A stretch of DNA of 64,000 nt from Capsulimonas corticalis (GTDB taxonomy: Bacteria; Armatimonadota; Armatimonadia; Armatimonadales; Capsulimonadaceae). A program made the translations under genes and the position numbers. How positions within the stretch are numbered: the first letter of the stretch is position 1; every line of letters starts with the position of its first letter. Below the pieces are notes generated by a model that ran no database searches, had not been told where the DNA came from, and saw only the letters and a program-made list of their open reading frames with translations. Location: the NCBI RefSeq assembly GCF_003574315.2, contig NZ_AP025739.1, forward strand, positions 3,286,001 through 3,350,000, written 5' to 3'. This document shows positions 52,709 to 61,405 of this stretch, piece by piece.

Positions 52709-53026
52709 ATGAATAATACACCCCTTCAGCGGACATGGATGAAATTTGCGGCGTCAGGTTTCATCAATTTGCTGTGCCTAATATGTGCGCTTAAGATCAC
52801 AGGTCTGTATCTTGTGGCGTTTGCGTTTATCAATCAGCATTCATGGCAAATCTGTATTGCTTTTTTGCTGTATCAGTTGTTACAAATTGTCAAGTATCCC
52901 GTGACTGCCCTTCCCATCTTCATCGTCGGAGGGCTGGCGATTCTACTCGTAAAGCTTGCGCCGGCGTCCCAGCCTTTCATTGAGCGTCAGTACAACCGAG
53001 CAATCGGGAAGCCGCTTCCTCACTAA
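52709..53026 (+). CDS. Small two-helix membrane protein
   Basis: The ATG at 52709 (GAGG 8 nt upstream) gives 105 aa with helices FINLLCLICALKITGLYLVAFAF and LLQIVKYPVTALPIFIVGGLAILLV. No family is recognised. It is isolated, 108 bp after helD. Confidence 0.55.
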   Translation: MNNTPLQRTWMKFAASGFINLLCLICALKITGLYLVAFAFINQHSWQICIAFLLYQLLQIVKYPVTALPIFIVGGLAILLVKLAPASQPFIERQYNRAIGKPLPH

Positions 53027-53080
53027 ACGAGTTTCTTATATTGTTTCCGCCGTCTCTCGATGCCGCCAATTGTGATCGAG

Positions 53081-53794
53081 TTAAGAACATCGCCCGTGTC
53101 GCGGAGGCCAATCGGTCAGCATTGCCTCCAGCACCTCGCGAGACTGGATAGGCGTTCGATAGAGATGGCGGCATTGTCGGCACTCGTCAATATGCGCGAG
53201 TATTTGTTCTGCGTTGTCGAGATACCCGAAGCGAATGTTGTAAGTCTGCTGCTGAATGGGCGACTGGTAGCGGATCAGTAGTCGGCCCGGTCGATACGGC
53301 GCGTATGTTTCTCCAAGCATCGCCGAGACTTTGGACGCGAGTATTACGGCAGAGTCTATTTTGCAACGCTGTTCATCGGTGGTCTGATCGTAGAAGCTGC
53401 CTGGGTGGCTGCCGACGCGATCCCAGAAGTCGGAGTCTTCATTTGACGACATTGTGATCAATAGACAATCGTCAAGGGAGTTCACCCAGACGTCCAGCAG
53501 CGACTGCATATCCCGGTAGGAATATGTGAACCATGTGTTCCAGCGCTCGGAATCAAAATACGCGGCGTTGCAGACTTCATTGAGCGCGTTATTTACCGCG
53601 AGGGATAGGACGTTCTGATCCTCAATGTTGTCGATGGCGGGCCAATGCGCCATCACATTTCGCACAAGTCCCCGATCCATTCCTATGCGTGCGGAGAAAC
53701 CGCCCACAAGCTCATCGCTCTCGGCGACAAAGCGCAGGCAGTCCAGAATCATTTCCTGAGTTTTCGTGATTGGATTCATGTCGAGTGTGCTCAA
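53081..53794 (-). CDS. Hypothetical protein with CxxC near the C-terminus
   Basis: The 237-aa product is rich in Asp, Glu and aromatic residues (RWNTWFTYSYRDMQSLLDVWVNSLDDCLLI) with a CRQCRHLY pair (about residues 211-218) and a Pro/Arg tail. I do not recognise it. The alternative start MNPITK (residue 6) is also possible. A divergent GH32 gene starts 89 bp away. Confidence 0.55.
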   Translation of the reverse strand: MSTLDMNPITKTQEMILDCLRFVAESDELVGGFSARIGMDRGLVRNVMAHWPAIDNIEDQNVLSLAVNNALNEVCNAAYFDSERWNTWFTYSYRDMQSLLDVWVNSLDDCLLITMSSNEDSDFWDRVGSHPGSFYDQTTDEQRCKIDSAVILASKVSAMLGETYAPYRPGRLLIRYQSPIQQQTYNIRFGYLDNAEQILAHIDECRQCRHLYRTPIQSREVLEAMLTDWPPRHGRCS

Positions 53795-53883
53795 AGATAT
53801 TGTAGCGTATAATATTCTGAGATCGCCGGTGTTCGAGTATGATGACGTCGCTGGGAATTCTTAGGAAAGTCGAGGCCGGGACA

Positions 53884-55737
53884 ATGAGGAGCTATTGGGT
53901 CTGCGGTCTTTTGGGGACCGTTTTGTTGTCCGCGCACGGCGCATCCGCCGCCAATAAGGATATCGTGATCGGGGAGTTTGAGGGTGTCGATTTCGGCGGC
54001 TGGACGACTACGGGGACAGCGTTTGGGAGCGGCCCGGCGCTGGGGGCGCGCCTCGGGGAGCTGGAGATTCAGGGCGCTCATGGGAATGGGGCGGCGAGCA
54101 GTGAGCTTGCGGGAGATGGGCCGACGGGGACGCTGACGTCGCCGGCGTTTAAGATCTCGCGGCGCTATCTTTCCTTTGTGATTGGCGGCGGGCGTTATGA
54201 GCACAGCGCATGTCTGAACTTGATCGTGGATGGTAAGGTCGTGCGCAGCGCGACCGGGGCGAATAGCGATCGGCTCATGCCCGTTAGCTGGGATGTGAGG
54301 AAGTTCCTGGGCCGTGAAGCACAAGTGCAGATTGAGGACGAAGCAAGCGGAGATTGGGGGCATGTGAACGTGGATCATATCTTACAGACCGATCAGCCGG
54401 AGCGGATGCCGGTGACGACGCAGGCGCTTTACCAGGAGACGTATCGGCCGCAGTTTCACTTTACGGCGCGTCAGTGGACGGAGGATCGCCTCAATCCCGG
54501 CATGCGTGAGGAGGGCTGGCTGAACGACCTGAACGGTCTTGTGTATTACGACGGCGAGTATCACCTGTTCGCGCAGCGCTGGAACAAGTGCTGGGTCCAT
54601 GCGGTCAGCCGCGATCTCATCCATTGGACGGAATTGGAGCCGGCCTTCTGGGAAGAGCATCTGGACAGCGGAGTGCAGTCCGGGAACTGTGTCGTCGACT
54701 ACGCGAACACTTCAGGACTGTCGCCGGACAAGGCCACGCCGCCGATGGTCGCGTTCTGGTCGCGCAACGATAACCGCAGCCATTGCATTACCTACAGCCT
54801 CGACCATGGCCGAACCTGGAAGTTCTACGACAAGAATCCCGTCCTGGTCGCGCCGGAGCGCGATCCGATGGTCTTCTGGCATGCGTCTACCCATAAGTGG
54901 GTGATGGTGATGTATGGGAACGATCAATACCACATCTTCACCTCTCCAAATCTTCTGGATTGGACGGATGAAAAGCATCCGATTCCCAACAGCTTTGAAT
55001 GTCCGGATATGTTCGAGATGCCGTTAGACGGCGATAAGGCGCGCATGAAATGGGTGCTGATCCGTGGAAATGGAAAGTATTCGGTGGGCGAATTCGACGG
55101 ATCCGAATTCCACGAAGAAACCCCGCAGCTCGACTCCGATGGCGGTCCGAACTTCTACGCGACTCAGAGCTGGGGCAACACCGAAACGGGCGACGGGCGC
55201 CGGATCCAAGCCGCATGGATGCGCGGCGGCGTTTATCCCGACATGCCCTTCAATCAGCAGGTGACGTTCCCGCGCGAGCTAACTCTGCGCACGACACCCA
55301 GTGGCCCGCGACTATTCCGCGAGCCGATTCGCGAGATCGCCACGCTTCATCAGCACGAAGACAAATGGACAAATCTTGCGCTCAAGCCGGGTGAAGATCT
55401 GCCGCTCCATACATCAGGCGATCTGTTTCACATCAATATGAACGTCGCGATCCCGGAAGGCGCAGCCCTCACCCTGAACGTTCGCGGCGTCCCGCTGATC
55501 CTGACTCATAACGCGATTGCCTGCGAAACGACTCCCCAAACGGTGCAAGGCGCCCTCACGTTCGTCGAGGTCTTGATCGACCGCACATCGATTGAGGTTT
55601 ACGCCAATCATGGAGAAGCCTCGACATCGACATGCTTCCTGCCCAACGACAGTGGATTGTCGCTGAAGGCTGCCGTGGAGACTGTCAGCCTACCGTCAAT
55701 CTCCGTATTTCCATTGAACTCCGTTTGGAAGCATTAA
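53884..55737 (+). CDS. Exported GH32-family levanase/inulinase-like enzyme
   Basis: I take the ATG at 53884 (GAGG 8 nt upstream; 617 aa) rather than 53839. A signal peptide (ending GASAA near residue 24) precedes an N-terminal beta domain (about 30-175) and the GH32 five-bladed propeller. The propeller shows WLNDLNGLVYYDGEYHLF (the usual WMNDPNG nucleophile motif with P to L), APERDPMVFW (RDP) and SFECPDMFEM (EC, acid/base). A C-terminal beta sandwich includes FVEVLIDRTSIEVYAN. It should split fructans or sucrose outside the cell. Confidence 0.9.
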   Translation: MRSYWVCGLLGTVLLSAHGASAANKDIVIGEFEGVDFGGWTTTGTAFGSGPALGARLGELEIQGAHGNGAASSELAGDGPTGTLTSPAFKISRRYLSFVIGGGRYEHSACLNLIVDGKVVRSATGANSDRLMPVSWDVRKFLGREAQVQIEDEASGDWGHVNVDHILQTDQPERMPVTTQALYQETYRPQFHFTARQWTEDRLNPGMREEGWLNDLNGLVYYDGEYHLFAQRWNKCWVHAVSRDLIHWTELEPAFWEEHLDSGVQSGNCVVDYANTSGLSPDKATPPMVAFWSRNDNRSHCITYSLDHGRTWKFYDKNPVLVAPERDPMVFWHASTHKWVMVMYGNDQYHIFTSPNLLDWTDEKHPIPNSFECPDMFEMPLDGDKARMKWVLIRGNGKYSVGEFDGSEFHEETPQLDSDGGPNFYATQSWGNTETGDGRRIQAAWMRGGVYPDMPFNQQVTFPRELTLRTTPSGPRLFREPIREIATLHQHEDKWTNLALKPGEDLPLHTSGDLFHINMNVAIPEGAALTLNVRGVPLILTHNAIACETTPQTVQGALTFVEVLIDRTSIEVYANHGEASTSTCFLPNDSGLSLKAAVETVSLPSISVFPLNSVWKH

Positions 55738-55771
55738 TTATCCCGCAATGAGATAATAGCCGACGCAAAAA

Positions 55772-55800
55772 AAACGCCCGTCTTTCAAAGACGGGCGTTT
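55772..55800. terminator. Bidirectional terminator
   Basis: AAACGCCCGTCTTT and its perfect complement flank one base; A- and T-rich ends surround it on both sides. It ends the GH32 transcript and the convergent PEP-CTERM transcript. Confidence 0.9.
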
Positions 55801-55828
55801 AATAGTTGGCCTAAGGTCGTGGTGTCGA

Positions 55829-56668
55829 TTAGTTCGACAGCGACTGGCGGCGGCTCTTGCGGAAGCCGGCGACGAACAGGCCGAAAGCGCCCAGCATCAG
55901 GGTCGCGATCTGGCCCGGTTCCGGAACGGCGGCCGGCGGGATGACAACCGGGAACGGTTCGACGGTGATGATATCGTCGATGCTGAACTGGTCAATCGTT
56001 TTGGTCAACGCAGCTTCCGTGAACGTCAGCGACGAAATGCTCTGGCCGTAGTCCGTGAAGCCAAAGAACTCCGCGCCGCCCTGCTTCGATCCATGGAGGA
56101 CGATCGATTGTGCGCCGGAGCCATCCGTGAACGATGCGGTGAGCGTGCTCGGATAAGCGGCGCCTACCTTCGTGTTTCCAAGTCCAGTGACATAGAAGCC
56201 GAACGCGGAGACCGGTTTGGTGAACGTGAAGTTCAGAGCTTCCGGCTGACCGTTGCCCTGAACGATGTAGAGGGACTTAGAGCCGCCAGCCGTCGTGTTG
56301 AAACCGACGGTCTGGGCGCCCTTTGACGGTGTGGCGTTCACCGAGTCCACGCGGCCCTTGCCCGAGCCGCTGAAGGTCAGGTTGAAGTCGGGAGACGCAA
56401 CGCCGGTTGTGGTGACGTTGGTTTTGGCTGCGGCATACGATTCGAAAGTGAAAGTCTGAACGGTGCCGTGCGTCGAGACGTCCGCCAGGAAAGCGTCATG
56501 GACGCCCTGAGCCTGTGTGGCTCCGGTTCCAAGGGTGGTGCTGCTCTTGGCGGTATTGGTGGTTCCGGTAAAATATGTCGGAGCAGCATGGACAGCTGCC
56601 GACGACGCGAAAACCGCCGAGACGCCCGCGACCAATGTCATAAGGCGATTTGAGTTGTGTAACGACAT
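55829..56668 (-). CDS. PEP-CTERM sorted exported protein
   Basis: The 279-aa protein has a signal peptide (VHAAPTYF follows near residue 28), a large beta-rich middle (FTGTTNTAKSSTTLGTGATQ, FNLTFSGSGKGRVDSV, SSLTFTEAALTKTIDQFSIDDI) and the tail VPEPGQIATLMLGAFGLFV with RKSRR. It is sorted by exosortase as for the protein at 14872. The role is unknown. It is convergent with the GH32 gene, with a shared terminator. Confidence 0.85.
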   Translation of the reverse strand: MSLHNSNRLMTLVAGVSAVFASSAAVHAAPTYFTGTTNTAKSSTTLGTGATQAQGVHDAFLADVSTHGTVQTFTFESYAAAKTNVTTTGVASPDFNLTFSGSGKGRVDSVNATPSKGAQTVGFNTTAGGSKSLYIVQGNGQPEALNFTFTKPVSAFGFYVTGLGNTKVGAAYPSTLTASFTDGSGAQSIVLHGSKQGGAEFFGFTDYGQSISSLTFTEAALTKTIDQFSIDDIITVEPFPVVIPPAAVPEPGQIATLMLGAFGLFVAGFRKSRRQSLSN

Positions 56669-56853
56669 TAGGATTCCTCGTCTATTGTGTCGAATTGATA
56701 CGGTGGCGCTTCACGACGGCTGGCAGGCCGCCATACAACTGATAGCGACCTTATTATACCACCGAACAAGCGGGCTATTAATTCTTTTCACTCTAAATTT
56801 AGTATAAATTACAGGGAATTGACTCTTGTGGCCGGCATCGGTACAATGAAGTT

Positions 56854-57687
56854 GTGAGATTAATTTCAAGTAATTTAAATTTTATGTCCGCCTGGCGTGG
56901 AATTCGTGTCCGCCGAGCGCATCGGCCGGCGGCGAATGTGTGGCTGCCTGCTATCGGCGAACATTACTTGTGCATAAATGCCGGGGCTCCGCATCGCCTT
57001 ACGTATGAATGTGAAGGGCGTTCGCATGCGGGGACGCGCATGACGGGGGATATGGTGCTAACGCCGGCTTCGCGTCCGAGTCATTGGAGCAAAGAGCAGG
57101 CGGGCGAGGGGCTTCATCTCTTTGTGGCGCCTTCGCTGCTGGCGAGCGTGGGGGAAGATCTAGGCGGCGGCGGGGATTTGCGGAGCGCGTTTTGCGTGCG
57201 GGACCCTCAAGTCGAGCACATCGGGTATGCGCTGCTGGACGAAGCGCGGCAAGGCTGCCCGAACGGCCCATGGTATGGCGAGGCGCTCGGAACGGCGCTG
57301 GCGGCGCATCTGCTGCGCCGCTACGGAGTCTCGGCCGGCCTTACGCGAGAGGACAAGGCTTACGGCCTCTCGCCGTCGCGCCTGCGCCGCGTGCTCGACT
57401 TCATGCAGGATCATCTCGATCAGGAGATCACTCTCGCGCAGGCCGCCGAGGTCGCGGGAATCAGCCCCTATTACTTCGCGCGTTTGTTTCGGCAGTCGAC
57501 GGGACTTTCGCCGCACCAGCATCTGATCGAACGACGTGTCGAACGCGCCAAAGAGATGCTGGCCGCCGGGGGCGTCTCCGTGGGCGAGACCGCCGTCGCC
57601 GTGGGTTTCTCCGATCAAAGCCATCTCGCGCGCCATTTCAAGCGCCTGGTCGGCGTCACGCCGTCGCGCTTTGTCCGCAATATTTAA
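56854..57687 (+). CDS. AraC-family transcriptional regulator
   Basis: The 277-aa frame opens at a GTG (56854); ATG 56884 is an alternative. A cupin-like N-terminal sensor (ECEGRSHAGTRMTGDMVLTP) precedes two helix-turn-helix units: LAQAAEVAGISPYYFARLFRQSTGLSPHQH and VSVGETAVAVGFSDQSHLARHFKRLVGVTPSRF. It is transcribed in the same direction as the following DUF4865-tautomerase-cupin genes and likely controls them. The inducer is unknown. Confidence 0.88.
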   Translation: MRLISSNLNFMSAWRGIRVRRAHRPAANVWLPAIGEHYLCINAGAPHRLTYECEGRSHAGTRMTGDMVLTPASRPSHWSKEQAGEGLHLFVAPSLLASVGEDLGGGGDLRSAFCVRDPQVEHIGYALLDEARQGCPNGPWYGEALGTALAAHLLRRYGVSAGLTREDKAYGLSPSRLRRVLDFMQDHLDQEITLAQAAEVAGISPYYFARLFRQSTGLSPHQHLIERRVERAKEMLAAGGVSVGETAVAVGFSDQSHLARHFKRLVGVTPSRFVRNI

Positions 57688-57796
57688 AGAATTACCGCAC
57701 GTTTCTCCTCAAATCCGCACGATCGTCCAAGCCTCCCCCCGTCCATCCCGGCCATAATCATTTCCAGCAACACAGACGCAGACAAGGAGTATGCTG

Positions 57797-58363
57797 ATGC
57801 TGGCGATGCAGTATTCAATCACGCTGCCGCGTGATTACGACATGGGGATCGTCCGCGATCGGGTCGCAAAGCGCGGCCCCTCGTTTGACGGAACTCCGCA
57901 TCTTGAATTCAAAGCCTTTTTGATCTCGGAAGTCGACATGGGCGGCGCTCGCGAGAACCGGTACGCGCCGTTTTATCTCTGGCGCTCGGAAGTGGGAACG
58001 CTGGATTTCCTGCACGACTTCAGGTTCGCCGGACTCACCCAGGACTTCGGCTGGCCGTCGGTCCATATGTGGATGCCCATGGCCTTTCGCCGAGGCGAGG
58101 CGTCCGATGCGCCCGTGACGGCGACGCGGGAGGCGATCTCCATTGCTCCGCACTCCGATCTTGCCGCGCTGCGCGCCGCAGAAATGGAGCGGCAGGAAAA
58201 GGCCATAGCCGTCCCCGGCGTCTATGCCCGCGTGGTCGCGCTTGATCCGCGTACTTGGGAGCTCGTGCGCTTCACGCTTTGGAGCGGCGATCCGCAGAGC
58301 GCCATCGCCGATGCGGCGGAGACTCTGCAATATGAGGTCTTACATTTATCCCTGGGAGAATAA
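57797..58363 (+). CDS. DUF4865 family protein
   Basis: The ATG at 57797 is favoured because AAGGAG lies 7 nt upstream (an ATG at 57791 is too close). The 188-aa product has LPRDYDMGIVRDRVAKRG, FKAFLISEVDMGGARENRYAPFYLWRSEVGTLDFL and WPSVHMWMPM, the DUF4865 pattern. The function is unknown. The tautomerase gene follows 4 nt after its stop, so they form an operon. Confidence 0.8.
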   Translation: MLAMQYSITLPRDYDMGIVRDRVAKRGPSFDGTPHLEFKAFLISEVDMGGARENRYAPFYLWRSEVGTLDFLHDFRFAGLTQDFGWPSVHMWMPMAFRRGEASDAPVTATREAISIAPHSDLAALRAAEMERQEKAIAVPGVYARVVALDPRTWELVRFTLWSGDPQSAIADAAETLQYEVLHLSLGE

Positions 58364-58367
58364 GTCC

Positions 58368-58790
58368 ATGCCGCTGGTGCGCATTTCACTCAAAAGAGGA
58401 AAATCCGACGCTTACGTGCAGGCCGTCGCGGACGGCGTGCATGAGGCGATGACCGCGACAATCCATGTCCCGGATGAAGATCGCTTTCAGATCATCTCGG
58501 AGCATGAAGAGGGCCGCCTGATCACGCATCCGAGTTACCTGGGGATTGCCCGCACGGAGAACGCTGTGATTGTCCAGATCACGATGCTGGCGGGGCGGAC
58601 GACCGAGCAGAAGCAGGCGCTCTACCGGCGCATCGCGGAGAACTTGCAGGCGAATCCGGGAGTGCGCCGCGAAGACGTGATGGTGGTTGCGAGCGAAAAT
58701 GGCGCCGACGATTGGTCGTTTGGGAACGGAGAGGCGCAATTCGCCTCCCGCACATACGAAGAGTTACGAGGAAAAGGGAAGCCGCAATGA
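58368..58790 (+). CDS. Tautomerase-family protein
   Basis: The 140-aa product begins MPLVRISLKRGKSDAYVQAVADGVHEAM. Pro2, after Met removal the N-terminal proline, is the catalytic base of 4-oxalocrotonate-tautomerase-like enzymes. The length and the second half (QITMLAGRTTEQKQALYRRIAENL) suggest a two-unit member. It lies between the DUF4865 and cupin genes, which is a common arrangement in soil bacteria. The substrate is unknown. Confidence 0.85.
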   Translation: MPLVRISLKRGKSDAYVQAVADGVHEAMTATIHVPDEDRFQIISEHEEGRLITHPSYLGIARTENAVIVQITMLAGRTTEQKQALYRRIAENLQANPGVRREDVMVVASENGADDWSFGNGEAQFASRTYEELRGKGKPQ

Positions 58791-59185
58791 TGGACAAGCA
58801 AACACAAAGCCCCGCGACGAAGCATGGGGCTTCCGAATACTTTACGGGAACGGCCTGGCTGGATGAAGTCATCACCACTCCGATAGAGATGGGCGTCAGC
58901 GTATTCCGCGTGACATTCGAGCCCGGAGCGCGTACAGCGTGGCATACGCATCCTGTCGGACAAATCCTCGTGGTGGAGTCGGGCGTCGGCCGGGCGCAGA
59001 TCCTGGGAGAGCCGGTCCGCGAAATCCACGCGGGAGAATCCGTCTACTTCGCGGCAGGCGTCAAGCACTGGCACGGCGCCGCGCCGGATCGGATCATGGT
59101 TCATCTCGCGATCCAGCGCGTGGACGAGGCCGGCCATTACATCGAGTGGCGGGAGCATGTCAGTGATGCAGAATATGTCGTCTAA
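58787..59185 (+). CDS. Cupin-domain protein
   Basis: It starts at ATG 58787, overlapping the tautomerase stop by four bases, and encodes 132 aa. The cupin metal site is in AWHTHPVGQILVVESGVGRAQ (first motif, HxH) and HAGESVYFAAGVKHWHGAAPD (second motif). It ends the operon. It may be a small carboxymuconolactone- or dioxygenase-related enzyme, or a metal-binding sensor. Confidence 0.85.
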   Translation: MMDKQTQSPATKHGASEYFTGTAWLDEVITTPIEMGVSVFRVTFEPGARTAWHTHPVGQILVVESGVGRAQILGEPVREIHAGESVYFAAGVKHWHGAAPDRIMVHLAIQRVDEAGHYIEWREHVSDAEYVV

Positions 59186-59328
59186 CCACAGTGGATCGAT
59201 TCCCTCATGACTACCGGGACGCCCACTGCAAGATAAGAGTGGGCGATACGATCGTGCGATTTCTTCATTCACGCCGCGCGAATCACAGAGTGCGTTTCAT
59301 TCTTAAGAGAAAATTAATTCTGCCTCTC

Positions 59329-59372
59329 TTGACAGCGGGCGCGGCGTGCTGGTATCTTGTTAACACTGTTAA
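59329..59372 (+). promoter_or_regulatory. TetR gene promoter with palindromic operator
   Basis: TTGACA (59329-59334) and TATCTT (59353-59358) are 18 nt apart. TTAACACTGTTAA (59360-59372), a perfect 6-1-6 palindrome, starts right after the -10, where a TetR repressor would block the start site. Confidence 0.75.
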
Positions 59373-59389
59373 TTAAAAGAGTGGTGTTA

Positions 59390-59998
59390 ATGTCTTCTGT
59401 CGAACGAAGAGAAGAAGAGCGGGAGAATTTGAGACGCGCGATCCTCACCGCGTCTCGGGAGTTGCTGGCGACTGAGGACATGGAGAAGGTTTCCATGCGG
59501 CGGATCGCCGAAAAGATTCGCTATTCCCCCACGACGATTTATCTGCACTTCAAGGATAAAGGCGAGCTGCTCGACGCTCTCGCCGAAGAGGGATACGCGC
59601 TGCTGGCGGAGCGCTTGGCGGCGGCCGCCTCCGGCGGAGGCGAGCCCGTGGAGCGCTTGCGAAGGATTGCGGACGCCTATATTGCCTTTGCGATGGAGTA
59701 TAAGCAGCACTATCGCTTGATGTTCCAATATGGCGAGGGGCCGAGTATCTACGGGGAATCGGTGAAACGCAAATTGTGGACCCGACAAATCAACGAAACT
59801 TTGGCCGCCGTGATCGAAGCCGCGCGCGGTCCGGCGCCGACGCTGGACGCGGCGGCGATTCGCTCGGTTCGGCACGTCCTCTGGGCGCACATGCACGGCG
59901 CGGTCTCACTGGTTCTCGCCGGCCGTGTCAAAGACCAGGAAATCCTGAAGCAGTCGTCGGAAACCGCGATCGCGGGCCTGCTGGCGCGGCTGCAATAA
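59390..59998 (+). CDS. TetR-family regulator
   Basis: The ATG at 59390 gives 202 aa. The N-terminal DNA-binding domain (LRRAILTASRELLATEDMEKVSMRRIAEKIRYSPTTIYLHFKDKGELLDAL) is followed by a TetR C-terminal ligand domain (AYIAFAMEYKQHYRLMFQYGEGP). A palindrome overlaps its promoter, so autorepression is likely. The target beyond itself is not evident; the next genes start 80 bp downstream. Confidence 0.9.
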   Translation: MSSVERREEERENLRRAILTASRELLATEDMEKVSMRRIAEKIRYSPTTIYLHFKDKGELLDALAEEGYALLAERLAAAASGGGEPVERLRRIADAYIAFAMEYKQHYRLMFQYGEGPSIYGESVKRKLWTRQINETLAAVIEAARGPAPTLDAAAIRSVRHVLWAHMHGAVSLVLAGRVKDQEILKQSSETAIAGLLARLQ

Positions 59999-60000
59999 TA

Positions 60001-60021
60001 CGCCGCCCACAATGGGCGGCG
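60001..60021 (+). terminator. Hairpin after the TetR gene
   Basis: CGCCGCCCA and TGGGCGGCG flank CAA immediately after the stop codon. No T tract follows beyond ATTTG, so termination is only likely. Confidence 0.55.
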
Positions 60022-60077
60022 ATCTGTCATTTGTATTGCAATAAGAACAAAAACATCATATACAAAAGGATTTCTGG

Positions 60078-60785
60078 ATGCCTATTACTGTCACAGGTCA
60101 CCTGTGTTCATTTGTCAGCGTGTTCGCGTTTGCCGCTGCGCCGGTATTCGCGCAGGATGTTTCTCCGCCGCCTAAGGCGCCATTGTCTCCGACTGTTTTG
60201 CCGCCAGGGCCATCGGCTTCTCTGGATGGCGCGGCGCATTCCTCGGACGCCGCGACCATGCCGAGCGCTGTGGATACGCCGGAGGCGTCGAAGCCGAAAA
60301 AACATCATTCCTTTCCTCGCATCGGCGTGGATTATGGGACGTTCGCGCCGGCGGACCACCGGACGAAGGACGCGTTTGGAGGAGCCTGGACAAGTATCGG
60401 TCTGGGAATCGGCGCGGTGAAGCAGCCGCTGTCGCATGGCAAACTCAGTTTCGATCTGAGTATCTACTCCAAGAAATCAGGGGATACGCACGCGTTTATG
60501 GCGCCGGTCGGCATCGAATATCGGCGGGCCCTGATCCCATACGCGCCGGGACATCGCCCTTCGCTGCTGCCGTATGCGGGACTGACGCTTGACTATGTGG
60601 CGACTGACCTGTGCGTCCCCAAGGACGACGTTCATTCGCGGTTTCGTTTTACTGAGGGCGGCAGCGTGTTTTTGGGGGCGACGGTCGGCGGGCGCGGGTT
60701 TGTCGAGTGGCGATACCTCGGGATTGGCAAGGTTCGCGGGTTCAATCTGTCGGGAGTTAAGTTCGATGCGGGAATCCGCTTTTAA
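60078..60785 (+). CDS. Outer-membrane beta-barrel-type protein, module copy 2
   Basis: The ATG at 60078 (AAAGGA upstream) gives 235 aa. It has a signal peptide (ending PVFAQ near residue 26), a Pro/Ser-rich linker and a barrel region closely matching the 23065-23724 gene: IGVDYGTFAPADHR, GKLSFDLSIYSKKSG, APVGIEYRRALIPYAPGHRP, and the ending FDAGIRF. It starts the second copy of the barrel-AbrB module. No BlaI-type palindrome is seen upstream, unlike copy 1. Confidence 0.75.
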   Translation: MPITVTGHLCSFVSVFAFAAAPVFAQDVSPPPKAPLSPTVLPPGPSASLDGAAHSSDAATMPSAVDTPEASKPKKHHSFPRIGVDYGTFAPADHRTKDAFGGAWTSIGLGIGAVKQPLSHGKLSFDLSIYSKKSGDTHAFMAPVGIEYRRALIPYAPGHRPSLLPYAGLTLDYVATDLCVPKDDVHSRFRFTEGGSVFLGATVGGRGFVEWRYLGIGKVRGFNLSGVKFDAGIRF

Positions 60786-60826
60786 TCGGGGGCTGATATC
60801 GAAGTATGAAAAAGGATCAATCACAT

Positions 60827-61369
60827 ATGGATACAAAGACACTTCTGTTAATCGCGTGCGCTGGCGCGCTGCTGGCGGGGGCGGCCTGCCCACCCGCAGG
60901 CGCTATCGGCGTTTCGGCGGCGCGTCAGGCGATCCAAGCCAGCTATCGCCGTTTCACAGTCGCGGAGTCTCGTTTGAGCTATCCTCCGATCAAGGATGCT
61001 TCCGAAGCATTTCTTGCCCCGGACTTCACGCTGCATACGGCGACCGGGCACACGCTGAACCTTGGCGAATTCCTGAAAGAAATGGAATTGACCACACATG
61101 AAGTCGTTAAGGTTCACGAAGATCGGTTCCAGACGACTGGGCTCAGGCGTCAGGGGAGCACAATCACGGAGACCGGAATCTATACCTTCGTCCGGAAGGC
61201 GCTGGATGTGGACGCCTATTACGGCAAGAAGAATCTGCCGCATCTTGTCAGTGAACGCATGCCCTATCGGGCGATATGGATTCTTATAGACGGCCGCTGG
61301 CGCCTTCGGACGCTCAGCTTGCTCAGTGATAAGCTGGTTGTCGACGGGAAGCCGCATCCCGTGGTGTAG
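60827..61369 (+). CDS. Exported SnoaL/DUF4440-like protein
   Basis: The ATG at 60827 (AAGGA 10 nt upstream) gives 180 aa with a signal peptide (MDTKTLLLIACAGALLAGAAC, perhaps a lipoprotein cysteine at 21). A cone-like domain follows: DASEAFLAPDFTLHTATGHTLNLGEFLKEM and ITETGIYTFVRKALDVDAYYG, YRAIWILIDGRWRLRTLSLL. It sits between the barrel and AbrB genes of copy 2, a place empty in copy 1. The role is unknown. Confidence 0.7.
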   Translation: MDTKTLLLIACAGALLAGAACPPAGAIGVSAARQAIQASYRRFTVAESRLSYPPIKDASEAFLAPDFTLHTATGHTLNLGEFLKEMELTTHEVVKVHEDRFQTTGLRRQGSTITETGIYTFVRKALDVDAYYGKKNLPHLVSERMPYRAIWILIDGRWRLRTLSLLSDKLVVDGKPHPVV

Positions 61370-61405
61370 CCGGCCGATCGGCGCCGCTCCGCGAAAGCAG
61401 AAGTC

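Noticed and set aside
59191-59376. 61-aa frame before the TetR gene
   Set aside because: It overlaps the TetR promoter and operator and has no ribosome site.
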